Positions 54,311-64,000 of a stretch of DNA of 64,000 nt are shown in pieces. This DNA comes from Athripsodes cinereus (taxonomy: Eukaryota > Arthropoda > Insecta > Trichoptera > Leptoceridae), in contig OX388306.1 in assembly GCA_947579605.1 (NCBI GenBank), forward strand, positions 1,054,001-1,118,000. The letters are read 5' to 3'. The position numbers were made by a program, and so were the translations under genes. The notes under the pieces were generated by a model. The model saw nothing but the letters and a program-made list of their open reading frames with translations. It was not told the origin of the DNA and searched no databases. How positions within the stretch are numbered: position 1 is the stretch's first letter; each line of letters begins with the position of its first letter.

Positions 54311-55010
54311 GGCCAATTCTGAATCATAAAATAGTTTAGTTGCACTAACTAAGTGTAAGGAGATAGTTGAGTCATAATATTTAGTTCAAATTCGTATTCA
54401 CACTTTTCCGTACTAAAACTAATTTAGTTAGCTAGTTTATTTTGACACCTTAGTACAACTATAAATTTCGAGAATCCATGGATTTCGTATTCAGAACGAA
54501 ATTTTAGTTGACATCTGACAACTACAATAAGTTGTATTTGGCAGAATTTTATTCGCGACTTTTAATGTGCGAATATTATTAGTTGCTGTCATTTTGCCGC
54601 AGAATATTGCTATATTTTGGAAGTTTAAAGTTGTTTTTTCAATTAAAAGTAATAAATGGATATTTTTAGGGTCCTCGCAACTCTTGGCATCTATAAATTG
54701 TAAAATTATACCACCACCGACGCAAATGCGAACGTCAAAATATACCGGCAAATCTGACATTTTACATTTTTCACGCGCGACAACTATTAAATTGTTGCCA
54801 GAAGTGTAAATCGGAACGTGAAAAACATTTTTTATTGCGGCATCACCGACTAATATTTGTTTGTCCCATAGATTTTACCGTTTGTTATCGAGTTTATAGT
54901 TGTTTATAGTTCGTAACTAATACTGAATACAAATCTGTACTATAATGACTAATATTAGTCAACTATTATTATTTAGTTTAGTTAGTTCATCAAGATTCAG
55001 AATTGGCCCT
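54311..55010. mobile_element. MITE, 700 bp, GGCCAATTCTGAATC ends
   Basis: GGCCAATTCTGAATC at the left is mirrored by GATTCAGAATTGGCC at the right (55008). ATTAT flanks both sides (54306-54310 and 55011-55015), or TTA if the ends are read one base out. Inner TAGTTTAGTTGCACTAACTA is partly mirrored. The superfamily is not certain (Harbinger-like?). Confidence 0.7.
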
Positions 55011-55340
55011 ATTATAGACGTTAAATTTTGATCTTATAAACAAAAGACTATAGCCGTATGTATTTTATTTTTATTTTATTTTCTCTTAAAAAGATACTTT
55101 CAAAAGGGGCATTGAAAAGAGTGTAGCTTAAAAGATTTCCACGACGGCGGTTTTAGCCGGTCGGTCCTTAAGACCTGCCCAATGGCCCGCCCGTGAGGAC
55201 AATTTTGATTTGAATGGCGGGTGTGAAGTGGATCTCTCTTCAATTCTCTTATTTATAATCAATTTAATCCCAAATCAATTACAATAAGAAAACACTCATA
55301 TAGACACTATACAAATTGAAGGAGATCTGTTATTTTATGT

Positions 55341-55976
55341 CTCACTTTGGCGAATATCGCCAGAGCACCAAAATATCGCCAACCATTTGAACCGTGTGAA
55401 CAAAATGACAGCTAGTCTGAAACGATAAAAACCAGTAGAAACAAAGATTTGCGCATGCGCAGATGTGCGCGGCGTTTGTATCTATGGTAAAAACTTTATA
55501 ACCTATAAATTTTATAATGTTTCCCGCTTCATGACAGCTGTTATCTTTGTTGTTGGTTTTTTTTTTTTCAATTTAATTTATTCAATTTATTCAATTATTA
55601 CCTCAAAACAGCAACATGCTGTTTTGAGGTAATAATTGAATTGAATTTGAGGTAATAATCAAGTTGCTGGTGTCAGAGGCGTGCAGTATTACAAATCTGG
55701 TAAAACAATGTGGTTTGTAGCGTTTGTTTCCTTAAGGCGCCTTATAACCTCTACTATAACATTTTCGACTAAAAATAAATATTTCGCGATCTCCATCTCG
55801 ACGTCCGCCATTTTGAAAACAATGTCAAAATCAAAGTGCATCTGACAGATCGTTTCTATATCGGTGGACTGTGTGAACAGGTGTGACGATCAATGGATAT
55901 CCGGCGAATTTTGTTTTTTCACCTGGCGATATATTTTGAAATTCGCCTGGCGATATTCGCCAAATGTGAACACCCC
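55341..55976. mobile_element. Inverted-repeat element with GGCGAATATCGCC ends
   Basis: CACTTTGGCGAATATCGCCA and AAAATATCGCCAACCATTTG at the left are mirrored by ACCTGGCGATATATTTTGAA and CTGGCGATATTCGCCAAATG at the right. Ends are imperfect and no target duplication is clear. Confidence 0.6.
55590..55640. repeat. Perfect 24-bp inverted repeat, 3-nt loop
   Basis: TTCAATTATTACCTCAAAAC(AGCA), ACA, then the exact complement, followed by a third partial copy TTGAGGTAATAATCAAG. Confidence 0.85.
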
Positions 55977-56169
55977 ATTACATATATTTTACAAGCGACT
56001 GTTGTGTAAATTTTTTTTAACAATCCGTAAAAAAGAAACAATAGTGCCTGCAGTACATTTTGTTTTTTACTGGTTGTCACTAAGAGCCTTGCCCGTTCCT
56101 CCGATCAACCTACTCCCAATTGATAAAATGAGCCAAATAATATTTTGTTTTCAAGGGTAAATGGTGACA

Positions 56170-57935
56170 CTAGGGTGGTTTGAAATTCTATGTACTATTC
56201 CCTCTCTTGGAAAAGGAGTTGCCAATCAAAGACTGTGATGCGAATACTGGATATTATGTAACTCACGTTTGTTAATCTACTACTACACCATCAAGGCACA
56301 TTCCATAAGTGGGGCAGCCAGCTACATATTTGATAATCTAATCATGTATATTTTACAGATATAAAGATAGTAAGACGCAAAGTTAAAACGACGCAAAAAG
56401 TGACATTTGTATAATATTTTGGTTTATTTTCCGTCAAAATTTACATATGGATGTTGGAAGATTGACCCTTATATGTGAGCTTTTACGATCACTAGCTTTC
56501 TAGATAACACTCGAAAACTTTATAATGTTTACCATGAAATTTGTAGGTTTGGAAGCGTATTAGGCTAATAGAATTATCTTATGAAAAATACCCTTTTCAG
56601 CATTAAATATTTCTACTAGGCCTACAAAAAAGTTTCATAAAAACTTTATATCGCTCGAATTTCAGACAATTTAGCAAAAAAAAAACTTCTTAATCGGCAG
56701 ATAATAATAATAATAGAAGAATGTTTCCATTGAAATAAATAATTTAATAGTCGTAGCGTATGGTGTTCAGAACTGGGCGCCGTTAATCAAGATTTTCACC
56801 ACGTTAATCGCTAACCTATTAACTCGTTAAGATGTCAAATTATACAGTTAATGGCAGGAGCTTAAAAGACAACAGTTTTTTTTTCACTTTTTCAAAAAAC
56901 CTATACCAAATCTATCAAAAATTACTAGGGATTCCTACCCCACAAAAGTACCTAATTTTAACGAAGTTTAACTCCACAGATAAAAAAGTGTTTGACATAA
57001 TTGTGACAATTGTGTAGTTTGGTATTGAAACTTCACAAATCCATTTGTAGTTAAATGTCTGTAGAGTGCAAAAATAATTAGATTTTGTTATGAATATTTT
57101 TTGACACAATTGGATGTCGGGAACTGGATTTTACTTACTAGAAGTGTAAATGTTAGTCATATTTTGAACCACTCTAGATTTATCATTCCAATTGATCAAA
57201 CTCACCGATAGTCAACCTATTTTAATAGGTATTAACTAAGTAAGTCTGTTGTATATGATACACATGCATATTTGAACTTCCTTTAGGAGTGCACAGAGTT
57301 TCGACGCTTATAAATGAGCTTGAGTCGTTTGATAAGCGTCGAACCTGTAGATGTAAAAAGTGTGATTATTAAAAGAAAGCATATATGATTTTTATGAAGA
57401 ATATATGTGTCTTATATGACAAAAAAAATTGAAACAAATAGTAAAGCCCTCATGAAGGAGGAAAAGGGTAGGGAAGGAAAACCATAACTGCAGAGTCAGC
57501 CTCTTATTAAAGTCTCAAATATTTGAGACTTGGATTTTGTTAAGTTATATATAATTGACTGGTTAAATCGTTAAAAGCTCTGCTCTGAAGGTGTTACGTA
57601 GAAATAAAAAGGGTTAAGCTATTGAGAATAAAAAAAAGGATAACACAGTGGAGTAAGTAAATGGACATTTCAGACACCCAAATAGACAATATTACTTATA
57701 CTTAACATTTCACTTTGTGTACTGAATGTTTTAAAGTGGGATTTGAGCTTTTGATTAGGAAACACAATCATAAAATGTTTCAAATATTGAATACAAATGT
57801 AAAAAAATATTCATAACAAAATTATTTTTATGAAACAAAATATAAGAGAAAAATTCTACTAGTATACTGAAAATTTTAAATATAAAATATTAAAATGTTA
57901 CACTTTTATAACAAGCTATTATATATATTTGAATT
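56170..57935. other. Mostly unannotated stretch
   Basis: A SINE-1 tail scrap lies at 56275-56335 (minus; CTACTACACCATCAAGGCAC, AAGTGGGGCAGCCAGC). A 12-bp perfect hairpin TTCGACGCTTAT/ATAAGCGTCGAA lies at 57300-57343. CTAGGGTGGTTTGAAAT near 56171 and TTTTGAACCACTCTAG near 57161 may be ends of an old inverted-repeat element. Confidence 0.4.
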
Positions 57936-58090
57936 CGTCGGAACCTGGAGGTAGAGTCTCGGCCTCGTGAACAAGGCGTCGGCGGTTCGATTCCAGGTGC
58001 TGACAAACTCCCCTATCACGACACAAGTTTTTAGATTACCTACTGTGAAAGGTGTATAAGGTTGTATTTGGCTTTATAACAAAACACAGA
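57936..58090 (+). repeat. SINE-1 head and 5' body
   Basis: TCGTCGGAACCTGGAGGTAG, AGTCTCGGCCTCGTGAACAA, GGCGGTTCGATTCCAGGTGC with B box GGTTCGATTCC at 57984-57994, then TACTGTGAAAGGTGTATAAG. The 3' part is absent. Confidence 0.8.
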
Positions 58091-58829
58091 TATACCCCTT
58101 CAAGAGTACACCTGGCGCCCATTAGTGTTAAAGTGACTCTCTGCTAGGGGATTCGATCCCGACCCTTTTTTCTAATCCCGGGATTTCGGGATTATCTACA
58201 GTTGATCCCGGGATCCCGGGACTAGTCCCGGGATTGTATTGGTAATGTAAAGTGGTAACAAAAAGTCAGTAGGCCATGTCAAAATCACTTTTTTTTATTT
58301 ATCTGGCAATGAATTTAAGTTTTAAATCTGCAAAAAGTCGGTTAAACAAATTTACACTTCAAACTTCTTCTAAAATAAACAAACAAGGCACATGTGATTT
58401 ATAAAACTAACAATTTAAAGCTTAGGTAATAAAAATAAAAAATATAACACATTTAACTTTTTTTATATTTTTAAATTGAACTCTTGTATTTGTATTTATT
58501 TCATAGTTTTAACCCAGAACAGTTTTAGTTTAGTGGGGCAATATATTCTATAATGTTGTTATTTATGTTTGTTTGTATGTACTATTTTGGAATATTAAAA
58601 AAAAAAAACAATTTAGACTTATTTAGTTTAACCCATTACAAAAAAATATATACTACCGTGATCAATGTTTAAACTCGTATTTTTAAATCAAATTGACCAG
58701 AGACTTTATGAATTATTTATACTCCTACGAATTAGGTCGAATTTTTTGATGCTATTTTTTAAAATATCAAATCGCTCAAGCATTGTTAAAAGACTATTCC
58801 AACGCGATTTGCAGTTAAACAATAAATTA

Positions 58830-59534
58830 AGGGCCCCGTTTACCAAAACGGTAAAATATTCTATTTTCAACAAATTTGATATAAAAACTGCCAAAACTTG
58901 TTGACCCTTGCGAACATATTGATTTGATAAAATAAAAAATCAAATATTTATTACCAATATTAGTTTTTTACTAAAAAATAAATAAATCGCAGACTGATGA
59001 GATTTATTTAGGTACTCTTTGTTATATCAAAATACAAATTATTTGTGAAATATATATATTTTTTATTCGTCCTATCAAGCATATAAATACTATAGATTTA
59101 AGCAAATTTTTTTTAGTAAACAAAAAATTGAGTTTATGTGGTGATTTTTGGTTTCAAAATATGAGAAATTTTATCAAAAAAAATATTTTTTAAGTCGATC
59201 AATATCCATGAAAAAAAAAGTTTTTTTTTGTTCTATAATAATTGTAAAAACTATCTAAATATTCTCAATAAATACATGGAAATATGTAGGATTCTCGTGC
59301 ATTTATGTACCAAACACACCCCCGAATTCGATTTCTAGAAATATGCTTTTTTATAAATGAATACTATGAAGCAAAAATCGAGTTTATTTAAAGTTAAAGT
59401 TTGATATTGGTAATTAATATTTATTTTCATATTTTACCAAATCAAAATGTTCGTAGGGTCAACAAGTTTTGAGAGTTTGTGTACCAAACTTGTTGAAAAT
59501 TGAATATTTTATCGTTTTTGCTAAAGGGGGCCCT
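58830..59534 (+). mobile_element. Harbinger-type MITE, 705 bp, TTA target duplication
   Basis: AGGGCCCCGTTTACCAAAAC at the left, GCTAAAGGGGGCCCT at the right. TTA is duplicated (58827-58829, 59535-59537). Arms of about 100 bp are inverted (TTTTCAACAAATTTG.., AAAACTTGTTGACCC). It is nested in the hAT element; a diverged relative is at 36425-37060. Confidence 0.88.
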
Positions 59535-59643
59535 TTATGCGATAGCCGTTTATGTACATATTAAATAAATAAATACATAAAATATCACCACTGATAGGTT
59601 CATTTGCAGGTATTTTTCTATACAATAAATCACAAACGGCTAA

Positions 59644-60148
59644 TGGCCGGTTTCAATAACCTACTATCTATCCCTGAATGTCGATTGAAATCTATGATTT
59701 AAAATATTTATTTATTCAGATATTCACGGCCACGGTAAAAAATTTAGTATACATACAATACATGCATACAAAAAGTATTTTCCTTTTAAAAAAGACACAA
59801 AACAATTAATTAGACACAAAACAAGAGTACAATTAAATAATAGAATAACGTTGACTCAATTTAAAAAAAAATTTGGTCAAGAAATTAATTTCAAAAAAAT
59901 AATTTTAAAATTGAAATGATATAAATATTAAATGTCAAACAGAAAAACAAATGGTCAGTTAGTTAAAAAATCGCAAATTAAGGTCAAATAATTGTATATA
60001 TAAACAGCAAATTATGAATACTATTTTATAAATAAGATAGAACACAAATAACACATATTTATAGTAAACAACAACACATATTATTTTATATAGAACACAA
60101 TAGATTTCAATCGACAGTTGTGGCTAGATAGATTATTGAAACCGGCCA
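59644..60148 (+). mobile_element. Harbinger-type MITE, 505 bp, TAA target duplication
   Basis: TGGCCGGTTTCAATAACCTA and TAGATTATTGAAACCGGCCA terminate it. TAA is duplicated (59641-59643, 60149-60151). The inner arm GTCGATTGAAATCTA / TAGATTTCAATCGAC pairs as well. Non-coding AT-rich interior. Confidence 0.9.
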
Positions 60149-60487
60149 TAAGTGAATACCGTGTGCAAAACAAACTAGGTGCTTTGCATTAACAAGTTTT
60201 CCAACTGTAATTTGGACCATCAGTAACTATTGCCAAAATATCGTATCTAGTGAGATATCGAACTTACACAAGCTTCGGCTGTCAGTGATTCATTGTTGCG
60301 AATGAGTCCCAAATTCTTGACTTATTGTATAATTGTATTAATCCCGAAAATCCCGGGATTCCTTAAGTTTAATCCCGAAAATTTCGGGACTAAAATACGA
60401 CCGGGATCCCGGGATCCCGGGATTCGGGATCCCGGGATCGAATCCCCTACTCTCTGCATTCCCCTTCAGGAAATAAATAATAATATT

Positions 60488-61448
60488 AAAGGGAGTGAAG
60501 CAAGGTTGTGTCATGTCTCCGTGGCTGTTCAACCTATTCTTTGACTACTGTATGCGACCTGTGAAAGAGATGGATGTTGGTGTCGAGCTGAATGGGTTTC
60601 GGGTGAATGCATTGATGTACGCAGATGATTTGGTGTTAATGGCTGAGAGTGAAAGGGACTTACAAGAGATTGTTACGTGTGTGTAAGATAGTTGCAATTT
60701 GAATGGTTTGAAAATGAATGTTATGAAGACGAAAGTTCTTGTTTTTGAAAGAGAGAATGAAAAAACAATTTGCGAGATTAAAGTTGGTGACGAATGTCTG
60801 GAGCAAGTAAGTGAGTATGTATATTTGGGAAGTGTGTTTACGAGGGATGGAAGATGCGATAGGGACATTGAAAGAAGGAAAGTGGCCGGTGCTAGAGTAA
60901 ACGGTGCGCTTCGACCCATTGTCAGCAATGACAATGTGTCGAACATGGCTAAAATGCTGGTGCACAATACCATTCTGGTACCGTCACTTACGTATGCAAG
61001 CGAGACATGGACGTGGTTGAAGAAGGACGAAAGTGGAATAAATGCAGTAGGGATGCGATCGTTGAGAAGAATGGTTGGTAAAGCGCTGCGTGATAGAGTG
61101 AAGAATGAGGATATTAGAAGAATGAGCGGATGCAAGAAGACTGTTGTGGACAGAATGCGCGTGAATAAACTACGGTGGTTTGGGCATGTTGAACGAATGA
61201 ACGAGGTAAGAATGACAAAGAGGATATACTTATCTGAAAGAAAGGGTGTGAGGAAACGCGGGCATCCGAGAACCACGTGGCTTGATCACGTGGATCAAAT
61301 TCTCAAGGACGGCCGCGTGTTGAGTAAGAGGAACCGACGTGCGTGTATGAGGAACTGTATGAATGTGGAGGAAGCGAAGGAAGTGTGTAAAGATAGATCT
61401 GTTTGGCGTTCCGTTCTCTCTGCCTACCCCACTTGGGACACGGCGTGA
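60488..61448 (+). pseudogene. LINE-A reverse transcriptase, longest copy, one premature stop
   Basis: The frame starts inside the RT palm: GVKQGCVMSPWLFNLFFDYC (RT motif 4), then VNALMYADDLVLMAESERDL with catalytic YADD near 60618. A single in-frame TAA at 60684-60686 follows IVTCV. The frame then continues for 250 codons: LNGLKMNVMKTKVLVFE, YVYLGSVFTRDGRCDRDIER, VPSLTYASETWTWLKKDESG, MRSLRRMVGKALRDRVKNED, VNKLRWFGHVERMNE, AYPTWDTA stop. The 3' end is ACGGCGTGAGGGTATAGATA with (TAGA)n to about 61471. The short microsatellite tail, lack of poly-A and W.GHV.R C-terminus suggest an RTE-like clade (inference). Its 5' end is missing; a hAT element abuts it on the left. Confidence 0.87.
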
Positions 61449-61475
61449 GGGTATAGATAGATAGATAGATATTAA

Positions 61476-62984
61476 CCTAGTATAGCGCTAATCTGATTTA
61501 AAAAAAAACACCGTTTTAGAGACGGTATTAACAGTTACTAGATAAAATTCAAAATAGCTTTTCTTTCTTACGATACGTAAATGAGATCACGTACAAAATA
61601 CCTTATAAATTAACCTCCACGTTACTTAATCCAAAAAATTTCATCAGATTTTTAAATCTTTCAAATTTATTTAATACGAAGAGAGTTATGGGATATGAAA
61701 TCTATGACGTAGTTTAGCCCGACTCCATAGCAACGATAAAAATAAAAGTAGAGTATGCTAGTAGTAAATGCATTCTCAAGGGGATACAGTTTATATATGG
61801 GTTCGTGATACTGAGCCGGTTTTGTTTTGTAAGGGTTGAGATGAGTGCGAGTTTATTTTTACGAATAGATCATTCAAGGTAGTAAAAAAATCTAAATATT
61901 TTCAATCTTCGTAAGTAATATCGCAGGCATAAACAACAAACGTTTTTTGGCAAAAAATATTAGATTATTTGAATGACATGTTTCTTAAAATGACGAAGCA
62001 AATTATGAATTTCAAGAACGATACAGATTTGCATATAAATTTTTATTGCCATTCAATAAACTTTACAAAACATTGAATATTAATACACATTTGAACGTTA
62101 TTCATTTCGGTGTGCCTATTTCTTGCACTTCCAGTCAATACGTATGGATATACAACACGACACGATAATTATTATTTTCGTTGAAAATGTATGATATAAA
62201 AATTATAATAAAATTCACTAATAATAACACATTTTTCTTATTCGTACAATCACCGTATTACATTATCCTCTGTGTACTATGTAAAGACGAGAAATTCAGG
62301 ATGGGTGGCATATTTCATTCTAAGATATAGAATGTTTAAATATTTTATATGTGAAATTCTACAAATACCTGTCGTTTACGTAATACATTTATTCACTTTT
62401 GTGATTATCTCTGAATGAACCGGCTCTCTGTTGTGATTCAATTTAAGACATCACTATCAGGTATTATACAAACTTTGGGTACATAGAAGTTACTTAAATA
62501 CGAAACATAAAAACCACTACATTTTTTAACCTTTCTTTGAGTTCGCTGTTTGATTTTAACACCGCATAATATTTTAAATTACATCTTCTGTATGTGTGTT
62601 ATATTTTCACTGCGGTTTTCAGTAGGTGTGTGCATAACAAAGAAATACGATTTTTAAAGTATGTAGTAGAGGTTCGCACGTTCTTTACATAATTCACACA
62701 ACATTATTTTCACGTTGAGCGTGTGGAAGTTGTATATTTGTTCATAATACTCGTAAAATGAAATTATATTATAATTTCAGAAATGAACCACTTTACCTGG
62801 TGAAGGAACAAACTTTAAAGAACGAAACTTTAATAAACATTCATAAATGACAAAATCACAACTAAAAATATTAACGAGCAACCGGTTATGAATTGGCCCC
62901 ACTCTTTGTCGTAAGATTTCGAGTGTCTTGTAAAAGGCAAGTTTTGGAATAATTAAAATTATATTTTTATTATTTGGAATAATT
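61476..62984. other. Unannotated stretch
   Basis: No gene seen. Weak SINE-1-like scraps at 62285-62330 (minus) and 62915-62945 (TTTCGAGTGTCTTGTAAAAG, plus). Confidence 0.4.
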
Positions 62985-63058
62985 AGAAACACGAAATTTA
63001 GTTATTCCACTATAGACTGTCTTTAGTGTCAATAGTGGAAGAACTAAATATCGTGTTT
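62985..63058. repeat. Imperfect inverted repeat, arms of about 25 bp
   Basis: ACACGAAATTTAGTTATTCC(ACTAT) is mirrored by ATAGTGGAAGAACTAAATAT(CGTGTTT). Confidence 0.7.
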
Positions 63059-63164
63059 AATAAAAAAAAAATGAATTTCCACCAAGAACCGTCGGTCGAT
63101 AAATTAAACTAAAATTAAAATTATTTTACTTCTTACATGAAGCGATAAGATTTTCCACTCATTT

Positions 63165-63295
63165 TGAATGTCTTAATTTTTTTTTTGATGTGGAGAGGAC
63201 GGCTTGCATCTTTGTTACATGCAGCTGGTCTGCTGGCTACCCCATTTGTGAGGTATGCCGTGATGGCATACTTAGAAGTAGTAGTAGGAGTAACA
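63165..63295 (+). repeat. SINE-1 3' half
   Basis: TTGAATGTCTTAATTTTTTT, TGGAGAGGACGGCTTGCATC, CTGGCTACCCCATTTGTGAG, GTATGCCGTGATGGCATA, with a degenerate (GTA)n tail. Confidence 0.8.
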
Positions 63296-63665
63296 TTTGA
63301 ATGGTTTGGGATTGAAAGACGACAAATCCATAAATGTTGATCTTTAAATATTTAAACCAGCAGATATTTATTGAGCTCAGTTCTAAAAAACCGCATATTC
63401 TAAAATAGCCAAATCCTATGAAATTTGAGTTAGAAATAAAGGAGAAAATCAATGTCACTATGAAAATCAAAAATAATACGAGATTTCAATATTTCATATT
63501 TATTTATTTATTTATTTTATTTAACAATAATTATACAGACATTACAATACATAGACTATTTGATAAAACTTAAATCTAAACATCCTCCTTATAGAGACAA
63601 GTCTCGTGTAAAGGAGGGTTACAGTATTGTGAGCTCGACATTTTATTCTTAAGACCAACTACTGA

Positions 63666-63864
63666 GGCCTGAGTCAATAACACATTTTCACGTTACGTTT
63701 TCGTTCCGTTGGCGTTCAAATGCAGACGATGTTGCGCCAAAGTGTTAATTTTCGTAACTATTATGTATCTTAGCAACGAAATTGACACTTGCTTGCAACT
63801 TCGTCTATACTCGAACGTTAACGGAACGAAAACGTAACGTGAAAATGTGTTATTGACTCAGGCC
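63666..63864 (+). mobile_element. MITE-A copy 5 (subfamily B)
   Basis: GGCCTGAGTCAATAACACAT, TTTCACGTTACGTTTTCGTT ... AAAATGTGTTATTGACTCAG, GCC. Near-identical in layout to copy 3 at 34551, about 29 kb away. Confidence 0.9.
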
Positions 63865-64000
63865 TCGGACTGATTTTCGTTGACTTGAATTAATTTTAAA
63901 GCTTGAATGTTCTTCACGAATCATTAGATTAACATTAATCAATCGCTGGAGCTTTTGACAGGTTAAAGGGCTTTTCCAGCTTTCCAACTAATAATAATAA

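Larger units (their letters stand above)
58145..60449 (+). mobile_element. hAT-type element, 2305 bp, with two nested MITEs
   Basis: The ends TAGGGGATTCGATCCCG and CGGGATCGAATCCCCTA are exact inverted repeats. CTCTCTGC is duplicated at 58137-58144 and 60450-60457. Both subterminal regions are packed with GATCCCGGGATCCCGGG-type palindromes. Removing the two nested MITEs leaves about 1.09 kb, similar in size to the 36268 hAT element. There is no transposase. Confidence 0.93.

Noticed and set aside
55864..56160. 98-codon plus-strand open frame
   Set aside because: It lies within and across the end of an inverted-repeat MITE and has no recognisable domain.
60545..61276. 243-codon minus-strand open frame
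   Set aside because: Antisense shadow of the LINE-A RT; no domain features, and it is mirrored in other LINE-A copies in the same way.

Overview
The window is AT-rich eukaryotic DNA, almost certainly from an insect and most likely a moth or butterfly. The evidence is one host gene with insect-type exons, together with dense LINE, SINE and MITE debris. One recurrent LINE 3' end carries the TTGGAAGA..GCGATAA signature that I associate with lepidopteran LINEs; the order is an inference. There are two assembly gaps (16918-17117 and 51556-51755, 200 N each).

Host gene. Four consecutive internal exons of Pde11 (dual cAMP/cGMP 3',5'-phosphodiesterase 11) lie on the minus strand at 50984-50795, 49902-49759, 30998-30752 and 19430-19276. 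Their splice sites and phases match (2, 2, 0, and 2 leaving the window). They encode the N-terminal regulatory part and the start of the first GAF domain. The rest of GAF-A, GAF-B and the HDc catalytic domain lie beyond base 1 and the first exon beyond 64000. Nearly the whole window is therefore intron of one gene: 892 bp, 18.8 kb and 11.3 kb introns plus at least 19.3 kb after the last exon.

Layout. 0-4.3 kb: decayed LINE C-termini. 4.5-6.35 kb: a 20-copy, 91-bp satellite that resembles the tail of a local SINE. 7.6-11 kb: fold-back MITE, perfect hairpins, a Penelope-like remnant and a hammerhead-ribozyme-like fold. 11.1-13.3 kb: a decayed ISL2EU-type DNA transposon with convergent SAP/YqaJ and THAP-transposase genes. 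13.4-14.1 kb: an intact LINE ORF1. 16-19 kb: THAP fragment and SINEs. 19.3-19.4 kb: Pde11 exon. 19.5-29.4 kb: LINE, Penelope and minisatellite arrays. 30.7-31 kb: Pde11 exon. 32.6-38 kb: outward-facing LINE ends, a three-copy fold-back MITE cluster, an 1115-bp hAT element inserted in a LINE tail, and a heptapeptide-coding minisatellite. 38.2 kb: an orphan plus-strand exon-like ORF. 39-49 kb: SINEs and LINE tails. 49.8-51 kb: two GC-rich Pde11 exons. 54-61.5 kb: MITEs, a 2305-bp hAT element containing two nested Harbinger-type MITEs, and the longest LINE RT fragment. 63.7 kb: the fifth fold-back MITE.

The clearest mobile-element calls are those where target-site duplications can be read: 36268-37382 (GATGGGAC), 58145-60449 (CTCTCTGC), 58830-59534 (TTA) and 59644-60148 (TAA). 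Family names used here (LINE-A, SINE-1, SINE-2, MITE-A) are local labels.
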